A stretch of DNA of 63,293 nucleotides from a virus: IMG/VR virus record IMGVR_UViG_3300042887_000199, positions 1 through 63,293 of that record. One strand, given 5' to 3'. The notes below the pieces were generated by a model that was not told the DNA's origin, did not search any database, and was given only the letters and a program-made list of their open reading frames with translations. Shown here piece by piece: positions 20,492 to 29,393 of the stretch. Each line of letters begins with the position of its first letter. Position 1 is the first letter of the stretch. The position numbers were made by a program, and so were the translations under genes.

Positions 20492-22942
20492 ATGCCAATT
20501 GATAAAGCAATAAACCAAGCCCCTGCCGGGTTGGATGCGCTGGACGCGGAGAGCGATGAGCCAGCATTGGAGATCGAGATCGTTGACCCAGAAGCGGTCA
20601 GCATCAAGGGTCCGGGCTTTGAGTTGGACGTTCTAAAAGCTGAGGTTGAGGACGATTTTGATGCCAATCTGGCAGAAGATTTGGATGAACGGGCGATTGA
20701 GTCGCTGGCATCTGACCTGCTTGACGACATTGAGAACGACAAAAACTCCCGCAAGGAGTGGGAGAAGATGTACGTCGAGGGCATTAAGTTGCTTGGTCTT
20801 CAGATAGAAGAGCGTACAGAGCCGTGGTCAGGCGCGTGTGGCGTGTTCCACCCCATGCTCTCAGAAGCAGTGGTGCGCTTTCAGTCTGAAACCATTTCAG
20901 AAACATTCCCAGCACAAGGTCCTGTGCGTACCAAGATCATTGGTAAAGAAACGCCGGAAGTAAAAGAAGCCGCAGCGCGTGTGGAAGAAGATATGAACTT
21001 CGAGTTGACCGAAGTGATGTCGGAGTACCGCCCAGAGCACGAGCGCATGTTGTGGAGCCTGCCAGCTACCGGCTCGGCGTTTAAGAAGGTCTACTACGAT
21101 CCCAGTTTGGGACGCCAAGTGTCGATGTTCGTGCCAGCAGAAGACGGCATCCTGCCGTACGGCGCAACAGATATGGACACCTGCCACCGCTTCACGCACG
21201 TGATGCGCAAGACCAAGAATGAGATCATCAAGTTGCAGCAGGCGGGGTTCTACCGTGACGTTGAGTTGGGCGATCCTGATCGCAAGGTAGAGGACATTCA
21301 GAAAGCCAAAGATAAAGAGACAGGCTTCTCTGATCTGAACGACGACCGTTACACACTGTATGAGTGCCACGCTGACTTATATATTGAGGACGACAAACAC
21401 GCAGATGTGGACGAGGACAAAGAACACACAGAAGTTGCGCTGCCATACGTCGTCACATTAATTAAAGGCACCAACGAGGTGCTGGCCATTCGCAGAAATT
21501 GGAAGTATGACGACCCCCTGCGTTTGAAGCGTCAGCACTTTGTGCACTACCAGTACATCCCCGGCTTTGGTGCGTATGGCTTTGGTCTGTTCCATTTGAT
21601 CGGCGGCTTTGCAAAGAACGCGACTTCGTTGATGAGACAACTCGTTGATGCAGGTACGCTTTCAAACTTGCCGGGCGGATTAAAATCCAGAGGCTTGAGA
21701 ATCAAGGGCGACGACACACCTATTGCTCCGGGTGAGTGGCGTGATGTGGACGTAGCATCAGGTAACATCCGCGACAGTATTCTACCTCTGCCATACAAAG
21801 AACCGTCTACAGTTCTCTACAACCTGCTGGGCACAATCGTTGACGAAGGCCGTCGCTTTGCAGCGACTGCGGATATGAAAGTCTCCGACATGTCTGCGCA
21901 GGCTCCAGTGGGCACAACACTGGCGTTGTTGGAAAGACAGTTGAAGGTTATGACGGCAGTACAAGCGCGTGTGCACTACACACTAAAGCGCGAGTTTAAG
22001 CTGATTAAAGAAATCATTCGTGACTACACTGACCCCAACTACGAGTACACACCTGAGTACGGCAATAAGAAAGCCAAGCGTGAAGACTACGACAAGGTAG
22101 ACCTGATCCCGGTCAGCGATCCGAATGCAGCGACGATGTCGCAGCGTGTGGTGCAGTACCAAGCCGTCATTCAGATGGCACAGATGGCTCCGGATATTTA
22201 CGACCTGCCGTTCTTGCACCGTCAGATGTTGGAAGTGCTGGGTATTAAGAACGCAGAAAAACTCGTGCCGTTGGAAGACGATCAAAAACCACGCGATCCT
22301 GTGGCTGAAAACATGGCTGTGCTTAAGGGTAGACCAGTCAAAGCGTTCTTCTACCAAGACCATCAGGCGCATATTCAAGTGCACATGGCTGCGGTGCAAG
22401 ACCCTGTTATTCAGCAGATTGTCGGCCAAAACCCAAGAGCACCGCAGATTCAAGCAGCAATGATGGCGCACATTGCAGAGCACGTGGCTTACGCATATCG
22501 TCAGAAGATCGAGCAGCAGATGGGTGTGGCTCTCCCACCAGAAGACGAGAAGTTGCCCCCGCAGATTGAAGTTGCGCTGTCTTCGATGATGGCACAAGCC
22601 GCGCAGCAAGTACTGCAAGAGAACCAAGCGCAAGCCGCACAAGCGCAGGCGCAAGCACAGGCACAAGACCCTGTCATTCAGATGCAGATGGCAGAGCTTG
22701 AGATCAAGAAGCAAGAAGTCGCGCTGAAAGAGAAGAAGATGGCTACAGACGCGGCAGCTAAAGCCGATGAGCTTGAGCTTAGGAAACAAGAAGTTGAAGC
22801 ACGTATGGAGCTTGAAGGCTTTAAAGCAGCTACCACCATGCAGCAGCAGAAAGAAAACATCGCTGCACAACAAGAACGCGAAGGTGTTCGCATGGGTATT
22901 GACATCGCCAAAACAAAATCACAGGAGAATAAAACTAAATGA
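20492..22942 (+). CDS. Portal protein
   Basis: 816 residues, directly after TerL. The portal core (about 60-640) contains EPWSGACGVFHPMLSEAVVR, LPATGSAFKKVYYDPSLG and a long wing/stem region (TVLYNLLGTIVDEGRRFA). The C-terminal 150 residues are Gln/Ala/Glu-rich coiled coil (QAAQAQAQAQAQ, then KEKKMATDAAAK), a likely barrel or crown like that of P22 gp1. It forms the dodecameric DNA channel and nucleates the head. The large size fits podoviruses with long portal barrels. Confidence 0.9.
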   Translation: MPIDKAINQAPAGLDALDAESDEPALEIEIVDPEAVSIKGPGFELDVLKAEVEDDFDANLAEDLDERAIESLASDLLDDIENDKNSRKEWEKMYVEGIKLLGLQIEERTEPWSGACGVFHPMLSEAVVRFQSETISETFPAQGPVRTKIIGKETPEVKEAAARVEEDMNFELTEVMSEYRPEHERMLWSLPATGSAFKKVYYDPSLGRQVSMFVPAEDGILPYGATDMDTCHRFTHVMRKTKNEIIKLQQAGFYRDVELGDPDRKVEDIQKAKDKETGFSDLNDDRYTLYECHADLYIEDDKHADVDEDKEHTEVALPYVVTLIKGTNEVLAIRRNWKYDDPLRLKRQHFVHYQYIPGFGAYGFGLFHLIGGFAKNATSLMRQLVDAGTLSNLPGGLKSRGLRIKGDDTPIAPGEWRDVDVASGNIRDSILPLPYKEPSTVLYNLLGTIVDEGRRFAATADMKVSDMSAQAPVGTTLALLERQLKVMTAVQARVHYTLKREFKLIKEIIRDYTDPNYEYTPEYGNKKAKREDYDKVDLIPVSDPNAATMSQRVVQYQAVIQMAQMAPDIYDLPFLHRQMLEVLGIKNAEKLVPLEDDQKPRDPVAENMAVLKGRPVKAFFYQDHQAHIQVHMAAVQDPVIQQIVGQNPRAPQIQAAMMAHIAEHVAYAYRQKIEQQMGVALPPEDEKLPPQIEVALSSMMAQAAQQVLQENQAQAAQAQAQAQAQDPVIQMQMAELEIKKQEVALKEKKMATDAAAKADELELRKQEVEARMELEGFKAATTMQQQKENIAAQQEREGVRMGIDIAKTKSQENKTK

Positions 22943-23220
22943 TGGACAACTTCGCAAGCGTACTGCGCGACAAGATACGCAAAGACATGAACGACTACAC
23001 GGACGACATGGCTAATGGCGTCTGCACAGATTTCGCCTCTTATCAAAAACTCTGCGGGGTAATTCAGGGTCTTGCCCTCGCAGAGCGACACTTACTTGAC
23101 CTTGTAGAAGCAGCAAACAAAGAGGACGAAGACGATGAGCGATCTATTACTACCTCCGGGAATTCAAATGCCGGAGCCAATTCAACAAGTCGAAGAGCCA
23201 ACAGAGGAAATCCCTATTGA
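22939..23220 (+). CDS. Small hypothetical virion-region protein
   Basis: 93 residues. The N-terminal 65 residues are helical (DNFASVLRDKIRKDMNDYTD, YQKLCGVIQGLALAERHLLD), and the end is disordered. It overlaps the portal stop (ATGA) and then runs 86 bases into the GroES-like gene in another frame. Likely a head assembly accessory protein. Confidence 0.65.
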   Translation: MMDNFASVLRDKIRKDMNDYTDDMANGVCTDFASYQKLCGVIQGLALAERHLLDLVEAANKEDEDDERSITTSGNSNAGANSTSRRANRGNPY

Positions 23221-23563
23221 AGAGCGCGGGCGGATGTTACCCAAGCCAACAGGATGGAAGATTCTTTGTGGCGTTCCTGATGTGTCAGATAAGTTTGAGA
23301 ACTCCAGCATAGTTAAAGCAGAGTCGGTTATGCGTCAGGAAGAGCACTCGACAACGATTCTGTTTGTGCTGGATGTTGGTCCTGATGCGTATAAAGACAC
23401 GGCTAAGTTTCCAAATGGACCTTGGTGCAAACCGGGCGACTTTGTGTTGGTACGTACTTACTCCGGTACTCGGTTCAAGATTTATGGAAAAGAGTTCCGT
23501 CTGTTGAACGACGACCAGATTGATGCGGTCGTGGATGATCCACGCGGTATTACCCGCGCTTAA
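23135..23563 (+). CDS. GroES/Cpn10-like co-chaperonin
   Basis: 142 residues. After a 30-residue acidic leader, the Cpn10 beta-barrel begins at LPKPTGWKILCGVPD, with a flexible mobile loop-like segment (KFENSSIVKAESVMRQEEHS), then ILFVLDVGPDAYKD and CKPGDFVLVRTYSG and a terminal strand. T4 gp31 is the precedent: a phage co-chaperonin that replaces GroES to fold the capsid protein. The position just before scaffold and capsid genes supports the same task. Confidence 0.85.
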   Translation: MSDLLLPPGIQMPEPIQQVEEPTEEIPIEERGRMLPKPTGWKILCGVPDVSDKFENSSIVKAESVMRQEEHSTTILFVLDVGPDAYKDTAKFPNGPWCKPGDFVLVRTYSGTRFKIYGKEFRLLNDDQIDAVVDDPRGITRA

Positions 23564-23575
23564 CAGGAGCAACCT

Positions 23576-24559
23576 ATGTTAGATAAGTTTAAGTTTCCGG
23601 ACGAGGAGGACGACAAAAAAGTCGTCGTATCTCAAGAAGACGATTCCGTAGTCATTCAGGCAGATGCCGAAGATGATGTCGAAATTGAAATATTTGATGA
23701 CACCCCTGAAAAAGACCGTGGCCGCAAGCCATTGGACAAAGAGGTGGCAGACCCGACTGACGACGAAATCGAAAACTATTCGGAAAAAGTGCAGACTCGT
23801 ATTAAAGAGTTAACACACGCCCGTCATGACGAGCGCCGGATGAAAGAAGCCCTTCTGCGAGAAAAGCAGGAGATGGATAAGCTCATGGCGTACCTGTCTG
23901 AAGAGAATAAAAAACTCAAGCAGACGGTCAATCACGGGCAGGAAGTTTATATTTCCACGGCAACGGATGCAGCCGAAGCACAACTGCAAGCTGCCCGCCG
24001 TCAGCTTAAAGATGCCCAAGAGTCATACGACACCGACGCCATTATTGAAGCCCAAGAAGCTTTGATGGAAGCAAAGGTTAGACTGTCTCAGGTAAAAAAC
24101 TTTAGGCCAGCCCCTTTACAAGAAGACGAACCTGCGGTACAACGTGAGCTATCTCAACCCCAGCAGGTTGCACCGGACGAGAAGACACTGCGCTGGCAGG
24201 CAAAAAACCAGTGGTACGGTCAACCGGGGTTCGAAGAATACACCAGCTACGCACTAGGGCTGCATCACAAGCTAGTCAACTCGGGGGTAGACCCTCGCAC
24301 CGATGAATACTTCGCCCAAATCGATGGGCGTATGCAGAAGACGTTCCCCGAACTATTTGGCGGGAATGCTGAGAAAACGCCAGAACCTATACAGGTTCAA
24401 TCTGAGGCTCCAAAGAAACCTGCGTCCGTGGTTGCTCCAGCGTCTCGCTCGTCTGGAACAAAGAAAATCCAACTGTCCCAACGGCAACTTGCCTTGGCTA
24501 AAAAGTATGGACTAACCCCGCAGCAGTACGCTGCTGAAGTAGCTAAATTGGAGATTTAA
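23576..24559 (+). CDS. Scaffolding protein
   Basis: 327 residues, highly charged. The acidic N-terminus is followed by a long coiled coil (about 60-165: KVQTRIKELTHARHDERRMK, EALLREKQEMDKLMAYLSEE) and a Pro/Gln-rich middle. The C-terminus is basic and helical (LALAKKYGLTPQQYAAEVAK), typical of the capsid-binding end of scaffolds. Location between portal and capsid genes matches. Confidence 0.85.
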   Translation: MLDKFKFPDEEDDKKVVVSQEDDSVVIQADAEDDVEIEIFDDTPEKDRGRKPLDKEVADPTDDEIENYSEKVQTRIKELTHARHDERRMKEALLREKQEMDKLMAYLSEENKKLKQTVNHGQEVYISTATDAAEAQLQAARRQLKDAQESYDTDAIIEAQEALMEAKVRLSQVKNFRPAPLQEDEPAVQRELSQPQQVAPDEKTLRWQAKNQWYGQPGFEEYTSYALGLHHKLVNSGVDPRTDEYFAQIDGRMQKTFPELFGGNAEKTPEPIQVQSEAPKKPASVVAPASRSSGTKKIQLSQRQLALAKKYGLTPQQYAAEVAKLEI

Positions 24560-24560
24560 G

Positions 24561-24995
24561 ATGGCTGATACTCGCACTCCTCGTGATCTCGTTTCACGCG
24601 ATAAAACCGCACGTGCTGTTTATGTACCACCTTCAGCACTGCCTGATCCAACCCCAGAACCGGGCTGGTCTTACCGGTGGGTAGCAACCCACGTTAACGG
24701 TCAAGCCTCCCCGAATTTCTCCATGCGTATGCGTGAAGGCTGGGTGCCGGTCAAAGCGGAAGATCATCCGGAGCTTATGCTTCCGGCAAATGAAAAAGGT
24801 GAAGTCGCCCACGGTGGGCTGCTGTTGTGCAAGATGCCAACTGAGATGGTGCAGGCCAGAAACCAGCATTACCAGAAGCAATCTGAGAACAATATCGAAG
24901 CCGTGGACAATTCGTTTATGCGCCAGAGTGATGCGCGGATGCCTTTGTTCAATGAACGTAAGTCAACGACATCTTTTGGTAAAGGTAACAAGTAG
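24561..24995 (+). CDS. Conserved head-region protein
   Basis: 144 residues: a polar N-terminus with PTPEPGWSYRWVATHVNG, a compact middle (MRMREGWVPVKAEDHPEL, GGLLLCKMP) and a disordered tail. This type of gene recurs between scaffold and capsid genes of freshwater and marine podoviruses. Its role is unknown, probably head assembly. Confidence 0.75.
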   Translation: MADTRTPRDLVSRDKTARAVYVPPSALPDPTPEPGWSYRWVATHVNGQASPNFSMRMREGWVPVKAEDHPELMLPANEKGEVAHGGLLLCKMPTEMVQARNQHYQKQSENNIEAVDNSFMRQSDARMPLFNERKSTTSFGKGNK

Positions 24996-25021
24996 TCCTT
25001 TTATTAACTAGGAGTTAAATC

Positions 25022-25687
25022 ATGGCACAAACTGCGCCTTATCCAACAATCGCTGCCCCTTACGGGCTACAGCCGATCAATTTGATCGGTGGTCAGGTGT
25101 TTGCTGGTGCGACTCGTCAGTTGCCAATCACCGCTACCCCCGGTAATGGTGTTGGGTACATCAGCTACAACACCCCGATTTATAACGGTGATGTAGTTCA
25201 ACTGAGTTCCGCTAACAGCACAATTATCATCTCGACTCTGGACACTGATACTTCGCCAGTTGCTGGCGTCGTTGGCGTGTTCCTTGGCTGCACATACACA
25301 AACCCTGTGACCAAGCAGAAGACCTTCAGCCAGTACTGGCCCGGTTTTGCGTCTGGTGTAACAGATGCGTATGCGTACGTTGCGGATGATCCCGACCAGC
25401 TTTACAAAGTCGCTTCGGTTGGCAACACCATCAATACCACCGGTCTGGTTATCAGCGCCGTTCAGCAACTTGTTGTGGGCAATAACGCCACACTGATTCT
25501 GAATTCGCCTAATACCACTGCTGGTAATTCAAAAACTGGTGTGTTTGCTAATGCTGTAAGCACTTCTCTGCCAATGCGTGTAGTTGATGGTGTCCTTGAT
25601 ACTGCAACCGCAAACGGGTACACCGAACTGATCGTCAAGTTTAACTTTGGCTATCATTCATACAACAACGCCACTGGCGTAGCATAA
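25022..25687 (+). CDS. Capsid decoration/structural protein
   Basis: 221 residues, beta-rich with few charges: APYGLQPINLIGGQVFAGAT, GYISYNTPIYNGDVVQLSSA, FLGCTYTNPVTKQKTFSQYW. Such proteins immediately upstream of the major capsid gene are usually head-decoration or minor capsid proteins. It has an AGGAG site and stands in the same cistron series. Confidence 0.7.
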   Translation: MAQTAPYPTIAAPYGLQPINLIGGQVFAGATRQLPITATPGNGVGYISYNTPIYNGDVVQLSSANSTIIISTLDTDTSPVAGVVGVFLGCTYTNPVTKQKTFSQYWPGFASGVTDAYAYVADDPDQLYKVASVGNTINTTGLVISAVQQLVVGNNATLILNSPNTTAGNSKTGVFANAVSTSLPMRVVDGVLDTATANGYTELIVKFNFGYHSYNNATGVA

Positions 25688-25699
25688 GGAGCTTAAATC

Positions 25700-26614
25700 A
25701 TGGCTATTTCACGCGCACAACTACTGAAAGAGCTGCTCCCCGGCCTGAACGCCTTGTTCGGTCTGGAGTATGCCCGCTACGGCGAAGAGAGCAAGGAAAT
25801 CTACGAAACTGAGACTTCCGAGCGTTCGTTCGAAGAAGAAACCAAGCTGTCTGGCTTTACTGCCGCACCGGTTAAGAACGAAGGTTCTGCGATTGCGTAC
25901 GACAATGCTCAGGAAGCTTGGACTGCTCGATACAACCACGAGACCATCGCCCAAGGCTTTTCGATCACTGAAGAAGCGATTGAAGATAACCTGTACGACA
26001 GCTTGTCTGCTCGTTACACCAAGGCTCTGGCTCGTTCAATGGCCTACACCAAGCAGGTCAAAGCGGCTGCAATCCTGAACAACGGCTTCACCAACTCGCA
26101 GGCATACTACGGCGGCGATGGCGTACCTCTGTTCTCGGCTTCGCACCCACTGGTAAACGGCGGCTTCAACAGCAACATTCCTTCGACTGCTGCTGACTTG
26201 AACGAAACTTCGCTGGAAAACGCTGTGATTCAAATCGCTGCGTGGACTGACGAACGTGGTCTGCTGATCGCTGCCCGCCCACGTAAACTGGTCGTTCCGC
26301 CGAGCCTGCAATTCGTTGCAACTCGTCTGCTCGAAACCAGCCTGCGTGTCGGTACCAACGACAACGATATCAACGCAATCAAGAACAACGGTTCGATCCC
26401 AGAGGGTTATACAATTAACCACTTCCTGACCGACACCAATGCTTGGTTCCTGACCACTGATGTTCCAAACGGCATGAAGCACTTCATTCGTGCTCCGCTG
26501 GATACAAAAATGGATGGTGATTTTGATACCGGCAACGTCCGTTACAAGGCTCGTGAGCGTTATTCCTTCGGCTGGTCAGACCCATTGGGTATGTTCGGTT
26601 CCGCAGGCGCGTAA
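25700..26614 (+). CDS. Major capsid protein (Mu gpT-like, HK97-type fold)
   Basis: 304 residues. It has a short N-arm, an E-loop-like segment (EETKLSGFTAAPVKNEGSAI), a spine helix region around YTKALARSMAYTKQVKAAAI, the GVPLFSASHPL motif typical of Mu gpT-type major head subunits, and a P-domain ending in FGWSDPLGMFG. It is followed by a strong terminator, as expected for a very abundant protein. Codon choice is uniform and rich in preferred codons, consistent with high expression. Confidence 0.9.
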   Translation: MAISRAQLLKELLPGLNALFGLEYARYGEESKEIYETETSERSFEEETKLSGFTAAPVKNEGSAIAYDNAQEAWTARYNHETIAQGFSITEEAIEDNLYDSLSARYTKALARSMAYTKQVKAAAILNNGFTNSQAYYGGDGVPLFSASHPLVNGGFNSNIPSTAADLNETSLENAVIQIAAWTDERGLLIAARPRKLVVPPSLQFVATRLLETSLRVGTNDNDINAIKNNGSIPEGYTINHFLTDTNAWFLTTDVPNGMKHFIRAPLDTKMDGDFDTGNVRYKARERYSFGWSDPLGMFGSAGA

Positions 26615-26616
26615 GA

Positions 26617-26647
26617 CAAAAGGGGAGCTTTACGGCTCCCCTTTTTT
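26617..26647 (+). terminator. Intrinsic terminator after the capsid gene
   Basis: AAAGGGGAGC-TTTACG-GCTCCCCTTT followed by T-residues: a 10-bp stem with a U-run, on the plus strand immediately after the capsid stop. It should let capsid mRNA levels exceed those of downstream genes. Confidence 0.93.
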
Positions 26648-26752
26648 AGTATATAAAGTACAGAATTCCGGGGGATACCCGGTGCGATCGAACAGGCCCC
26701 CCGCCTGACTTCATGCAGATCGTCGCACCTAACCGCATGAGGGAAAATTCAA

Positions 26753-27208
26753 ATGGCACTTTCTACTACCCAAAGCATCTGGCGTTCGGGCGGCGGCGAT
26801 CAAACTCGCACCGCATATTGTGGCTCTGGCCTGATGGCTGCACAGTTTTACATCGCTGATGCTTCTACGGCTTCTTCAGCTAACGTCAAGGTTTCTTCGA
26901 CCGCTGGCGCTCCTAATCTTATTTTGCCCGCTGGCGCAGTTGTTCTGTCCGTCGTAATTAACGACGCTGGCTCTGGCTCTATCGACATTGGCACAACTGG
27001 CTACACCTCTGGCACGGCTTCTGCCGCAGCTATCGCTAACAATCTGTCTGTGGCTTCGGCTGGTGTGGTTACTTCTGGTCTGACCCTGACCGCTTCGACC
27101 GAAATGGCATATGTGACTTCGCGTATCGATACCTCGGGTAGCGGCACTGTTGGTGGCTACATCACTTACTTCGTCGTCGATCCGCTGGTTGGTCAGCAGA
27201 ACGTCTAA
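26753..27208 (+). CDS. Structural protein, beta-rich
   Basis: 151 residues rich in Ser/Thr/Ala/Gly with alternating hydrophobics (NLILPAGAVVLSVVINDAGS, GSGTVGGYITYFVVDPLVG). Such compact proteins just after the capsid gene are usually head-completion, decoration or neck proteins. About 100 bp upstream is non-coding and holds only the ribosome site GAGGGAAAATTCAA. Confidence 0.7.
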   Translation: MALSTTQSIWRSGGGDQTRTAYCGSGLMAAQFYIADASTASSANVKVSSTAGAPNLILPAGAVVLSVVINDAGSGSIDIGTTGYTSGTASAAAIANNLSVASAGVVTSGLTLTASTEMAYVTSRIDTSGSGTVGGYITYFVVDPLVGQQNV

Positions 27209-27220
27209 TAAGGGGGCATC

Positions 27221-27514
27221 ATGGCGATGCAATATGACGTTAAGTCAGCACATGTAGACGCAACGGGCACTGCGGTGTCCGAGCGTACTCGCTTAAAAGC
27301 CTATCAGTGTATTTCTGGCGGAACAGCCGGGGAGATTATTTTTCGGGACGGAGGTGCTTCGGGCACTGTTCGGCTACGTTTTAATATTGGAACCGGTACG
27401 CAACCTATCGCTTTGCCAATTCCCGGCGAGGGTATTTTGTTTACGACGGATATACACGTAACTGTGCCCGGAACGGCACCCAACGCAGCTAAAGTAACGG
27501 TGTTCTATGGCTAA
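27221..27514 (+). CDS. Small beta-rich structural protein
   Basis: 97 residues: YDVKSAHVDATGTAVSERTR, LKAYQCISGGTAGEIIFRDG, then a repeated strand pattern ending in TVFYG. Probably a head/neck decoration protein. It overlaps the next gene by eight bases. Confidence 0.65.
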   Translation: MAMQYDVKSAHVDATGTAVSERTRLKAYQCISGGTAGEIIFRDGGASGTVRLRFNIGTGTQPIALPIPGEGILFTTDIHVTVPGTAPNAAKVTVFYG

Positions 27515-27761
27515 GTCCCCGGCGTGGACGAGGAAAGAGGGCAAGAATCCCAAGGGTGGTCTAAACGCCAAAGGGCGAGCCTCCTACAACGCAGCGAATC
27601 CGGGGAAGCCGGGCTTGAAAGCCCCCCAGCCGGAAGGCGGCGCAAGGAAAAAGTCGTTTTGCGCCCGGATGTCTGGAATGAAAAAGAAACTCACCTCGTC
27701 AAAAACCGCGAACGACCCGAATAGCCGTATTAACAAATCGCTAAGAGCGTGGAAGTGCTAA
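27507..27761 (+). CDS. Conserved basic phage protein (DUF6321-like)
   Basis: 84 residues, strongly basic: NPKGGLNAKGRASYNAANPG, KPGLKAPQPEGGARKKSFCA, RMSGMKKKLTSSKTANDPNS, RINKSLRAWKC. This sequence pattern is widely conserved in podoviruses and T4-like marine phages, and I place it in the DUF6321-type group from memory. Function unknown; probably packaged with or bound to DNA. Confidence 0.8.
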   Translation: MAKSPAWTRKEGKNPKGGLNAKGRASYNAANPGKPGLKAPQPEGGARKKSFCARMSGMKKKLTSSKTANDPNSRINKSLRAWKC

Positions 27762-27766
27762 CCGAA

Positions 27767-28006
27767 ATGGAAATTAACTACGTTTGGACTGGGGCTTTAA
27801 CGTTATTTACCGGTCTTTTTGCTTATATAGCGCATGAGAAGTTCTCTGAACTTGCGCGCATTACGATCTTGTTGAACAAGACTCGTGAGGAGATAGCTCG
27901 TGATAATGTCACTAAAGCTGAAGTTGAGCGCATTACTGACCACATTGATCAACGCTTTAACCGACTTGAGGCAAAGATTGATCAACTCATTGGGCAAAAA
28001 GGATAA
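27767..28006 (+). CDS. Membrane-anchored coiled-coil protein
   Basis: 79 residues from ATG 27767 (a GTG at 27749 overlapping the previous gene would add six). One transmembrane helix (NYVWTGALTLFTGLFAYIAH) is followed by a coiled coil (VERITDHIDQRFNRLEAKID). The architecture is like small spanin- or injection-related virion proteins. Role unknown. Confidence 0.7.
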   Translation: MEINYVWTGALTLFTGLFAYIAHEKFSELARITILLNKTREEIARDNVTKAEVERITDHIDQRFNRLEAKIDQLIGQKG

Positions 28007-28009
28007 GTA

Positions 28010-28348
28010 ATGCCTACCGTGTCCAAGAAGCAGGAAAAGTTCATGCAAGCTGTGGCGCACAACCCCAAGTTTGCTAAGGCAGCAGGAGTTCCACAATCCG
28101 TGGGTAAAGAGTTCACTAAATCAGGAGGCGGTATGGCGTCGAAAATGAATGCAGGTTTCATGGCAATGATGAAGAAAAAATCAACCGACAAACCAGCTAA
28201 GAAAATGGCTGCTGGCGGCATGACCAAGATGGGCGCTGTTAAAACTGCGGCCCCTAGCCGTGATGGTGTTGCCATCAAAGGCAAAACCAAAGGCAAGCAA
28301 ATCGTCATGGCCGGTAACAAGGGCATGAAAAAAGGCGGTTACTGCTAA
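28010..28348 (+). CDS. Lys/Gly/Met-rich small structural protein with C-terminal tag
   Basis: 112 residues: KKQEKFMQAVAHNPKFAKAA and GVPQSVGKEFTKSGGG form a conserved helical part, followed by a basic Met/Lys/Gly region. Near the C-terminus APSRDGVAIKGKTKGK is a version of the motif found in the genes at 28361 and 28950. Such proteins occur in rows after the capsid genes of podoviruses. Probably a virion DNA-binding or injected protein. Confidence 0.75.
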   Translation: MPTVSKKQEKFMQAVAHNPKFAKAAGVPQSVGKEFTKSGGGMASKMNAGFMAMMKKKSTDKPAKKMAAGGMTKMGAVKTAAPSRDGVAIKGKTKGKQIVMAGNKGMKKGGYC

Positions 28349-28360
28349 TAGGAGGCCGTC

Positions 28361-28669
28361 ATGGCGGGCAAAGATAAAGGAATCCTTCAGGGGATGAAAG
28401 ACACTTACATGGAAGGCGCTCGAAAAATGGGCGACGACATCCATCGTGTGGTGGGCACTGAAAAAGGTAAGGCGTTAGACAAAGCGGCCAAGGAAAAAGA
28501 AAATCGCGGCATTGACATTGTAAAACTTATGGACGCGATGGACAGGAGAGACGCAGGAAAAAGTGCAGCCGAGAACACACAGTATTACGGCATGAAGTCA
28601 GGCGGCAAAGTTAAGTCTGCATCTGCTCGTGCCGATGGCTGCGCTATTCGCGGTAAAACAAGAGCATGA
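28361..28669 (+). CDS. Small basic structural-region protein with C-terminal tag
   Basis: 102 residues. The helical N-terminal part (ILQGMKDTYMEGARKMGDDI) resembles an amphipathic membrane helix; the C-terminus is GGKVKSASARADGCAIRGKT followed by RA, the shared tag. The stop overlaps the next gene by four bases. Confidence 0.75.
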   Translation: MAGKDKGILQGMKDTYMEGARKMGDDIHRVVGTEKGKALDKAAKEKENRGIDIVKLMDAMDRRDAGKSAAENTQYYGMKSGGKVKSASARADGCAIRGKTRA

Positions 28670-28941
28670 TGGCCTCACGCGGTATGGGTGCAATTAGCCC
28701 TTCCAAGATGCCCGGCGGGAAGAAGAAAGCCCGTCGGGATGACACCGACTTCACGCAGTACAAAGAAGGTGGGAAGGTTAATGCTGCTGGTAACTACACC
28801 AAGCCTGAATTACGAAAACGCATCGTATCGCAGGTAAAGTCCGCAGCAACTCATGGCACGGGTGCAGGTCAGTGGTCAGCCCGTAAAGCGCAGTTGGTGG
28901 CTAAGAAGTACAAAGCCGCTGGCGGTGGGTATAGAGATTAA
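28666..28941 (+). CDS. Conserved basic phage protein
   Basis: 91 residues: ASRGMGAISPSKMPGGKKKA, an NYTKPELRKRIVSQVKSAAT helix, then GTGAGQWSARKAQLVAKKYK. The pattern recurs in many marine/freshwater phages after the head genes. It starts with ATGATG; the second Met is an equal candidate. Function unknown. Confidence 0.75.
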   Translation: MMASRGMGAISPSKMPGGKKKARRDDTDFTQYKEGGKVNAAGNYTKPELRKRIVSQVKSAATHGTGAGQWSARKAQLVAKKYKAAGGGYRD

Positions 28942-28949
28942 GCGAGGAA

Positions 28950-29393
28950 ATGATGGGGAAAGCACTTGCCGATAACGAAACCCGCTTGAAAAAGTATGAT
29001 GATCTTTCTGAAAAAGAAAGACGGGCGGTAGACGAAAAAATTAACGCTAGAGTAAAGAGTGCAAAGGACGCTGCTGAGTCTGGCGATACTTTTGGGCAAC
29101 GGGCAAGTGATGTAATTTCTGGCGGGTTATATGGCACAGCCGCCGCAATGGGCAGTTCTACCGCAGCGCGTAGTAAAGCGCGTATGGAAGCCGAAGCCGC
29201 AGAACGCGAAGCCCAGCGCAGGACTAATCTTAAAAAAGCGGAAGATGCGGCAAGTGATACGGGTAAGCGCAGCGGTTTGTACAGCAGCGAAACCCCTCAG
29301 AAACTGTACAAAAAAGGCGGTGCTGTGAAGTCAGCATCAGCCCGTGCAGACGGCTGTGCACAGCGTGGTAAAACGCGAGGTATGATGAAGTGA
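28950..29393 (+). CDS. Small structural-region protein with C-terminal tag
   Basis: 147 residues (ATGATG start after GAGG). A highly charged helical N-terminus (DNETRLKKYDDLSEKERRAV) leads to a Gly/Ala segment (SDVISGGLYGTAAAMGSSTA) that may insert into membranes, a second coiled coil, and the C-terminal tag GAVKSASARADGCAQRGKTR. The next gene starts within its last codons. Confidence 0.7.
   Translation: MMGKALADNETRLKKYDDLSEKERRAVDEKINARVKSAKDAAESGDTFGQRASDVISGGLYGTAAAMGSSTAARSKARMEAEAAEREAQRRTNLKKAEDAASDTGKRSGLYSSETPQKLYKKGGAVKSASARADGCAQRGKTRGMMK

Noticed and set aside
21983-22873. 296-codon open frame on the minus strand inside the portal gene
   Set aside because: It is the antisense of the repetitive coiled-coil end of the portal gene, with Cys/Leu/Arg-rich nonsense composition and no ribosome site.
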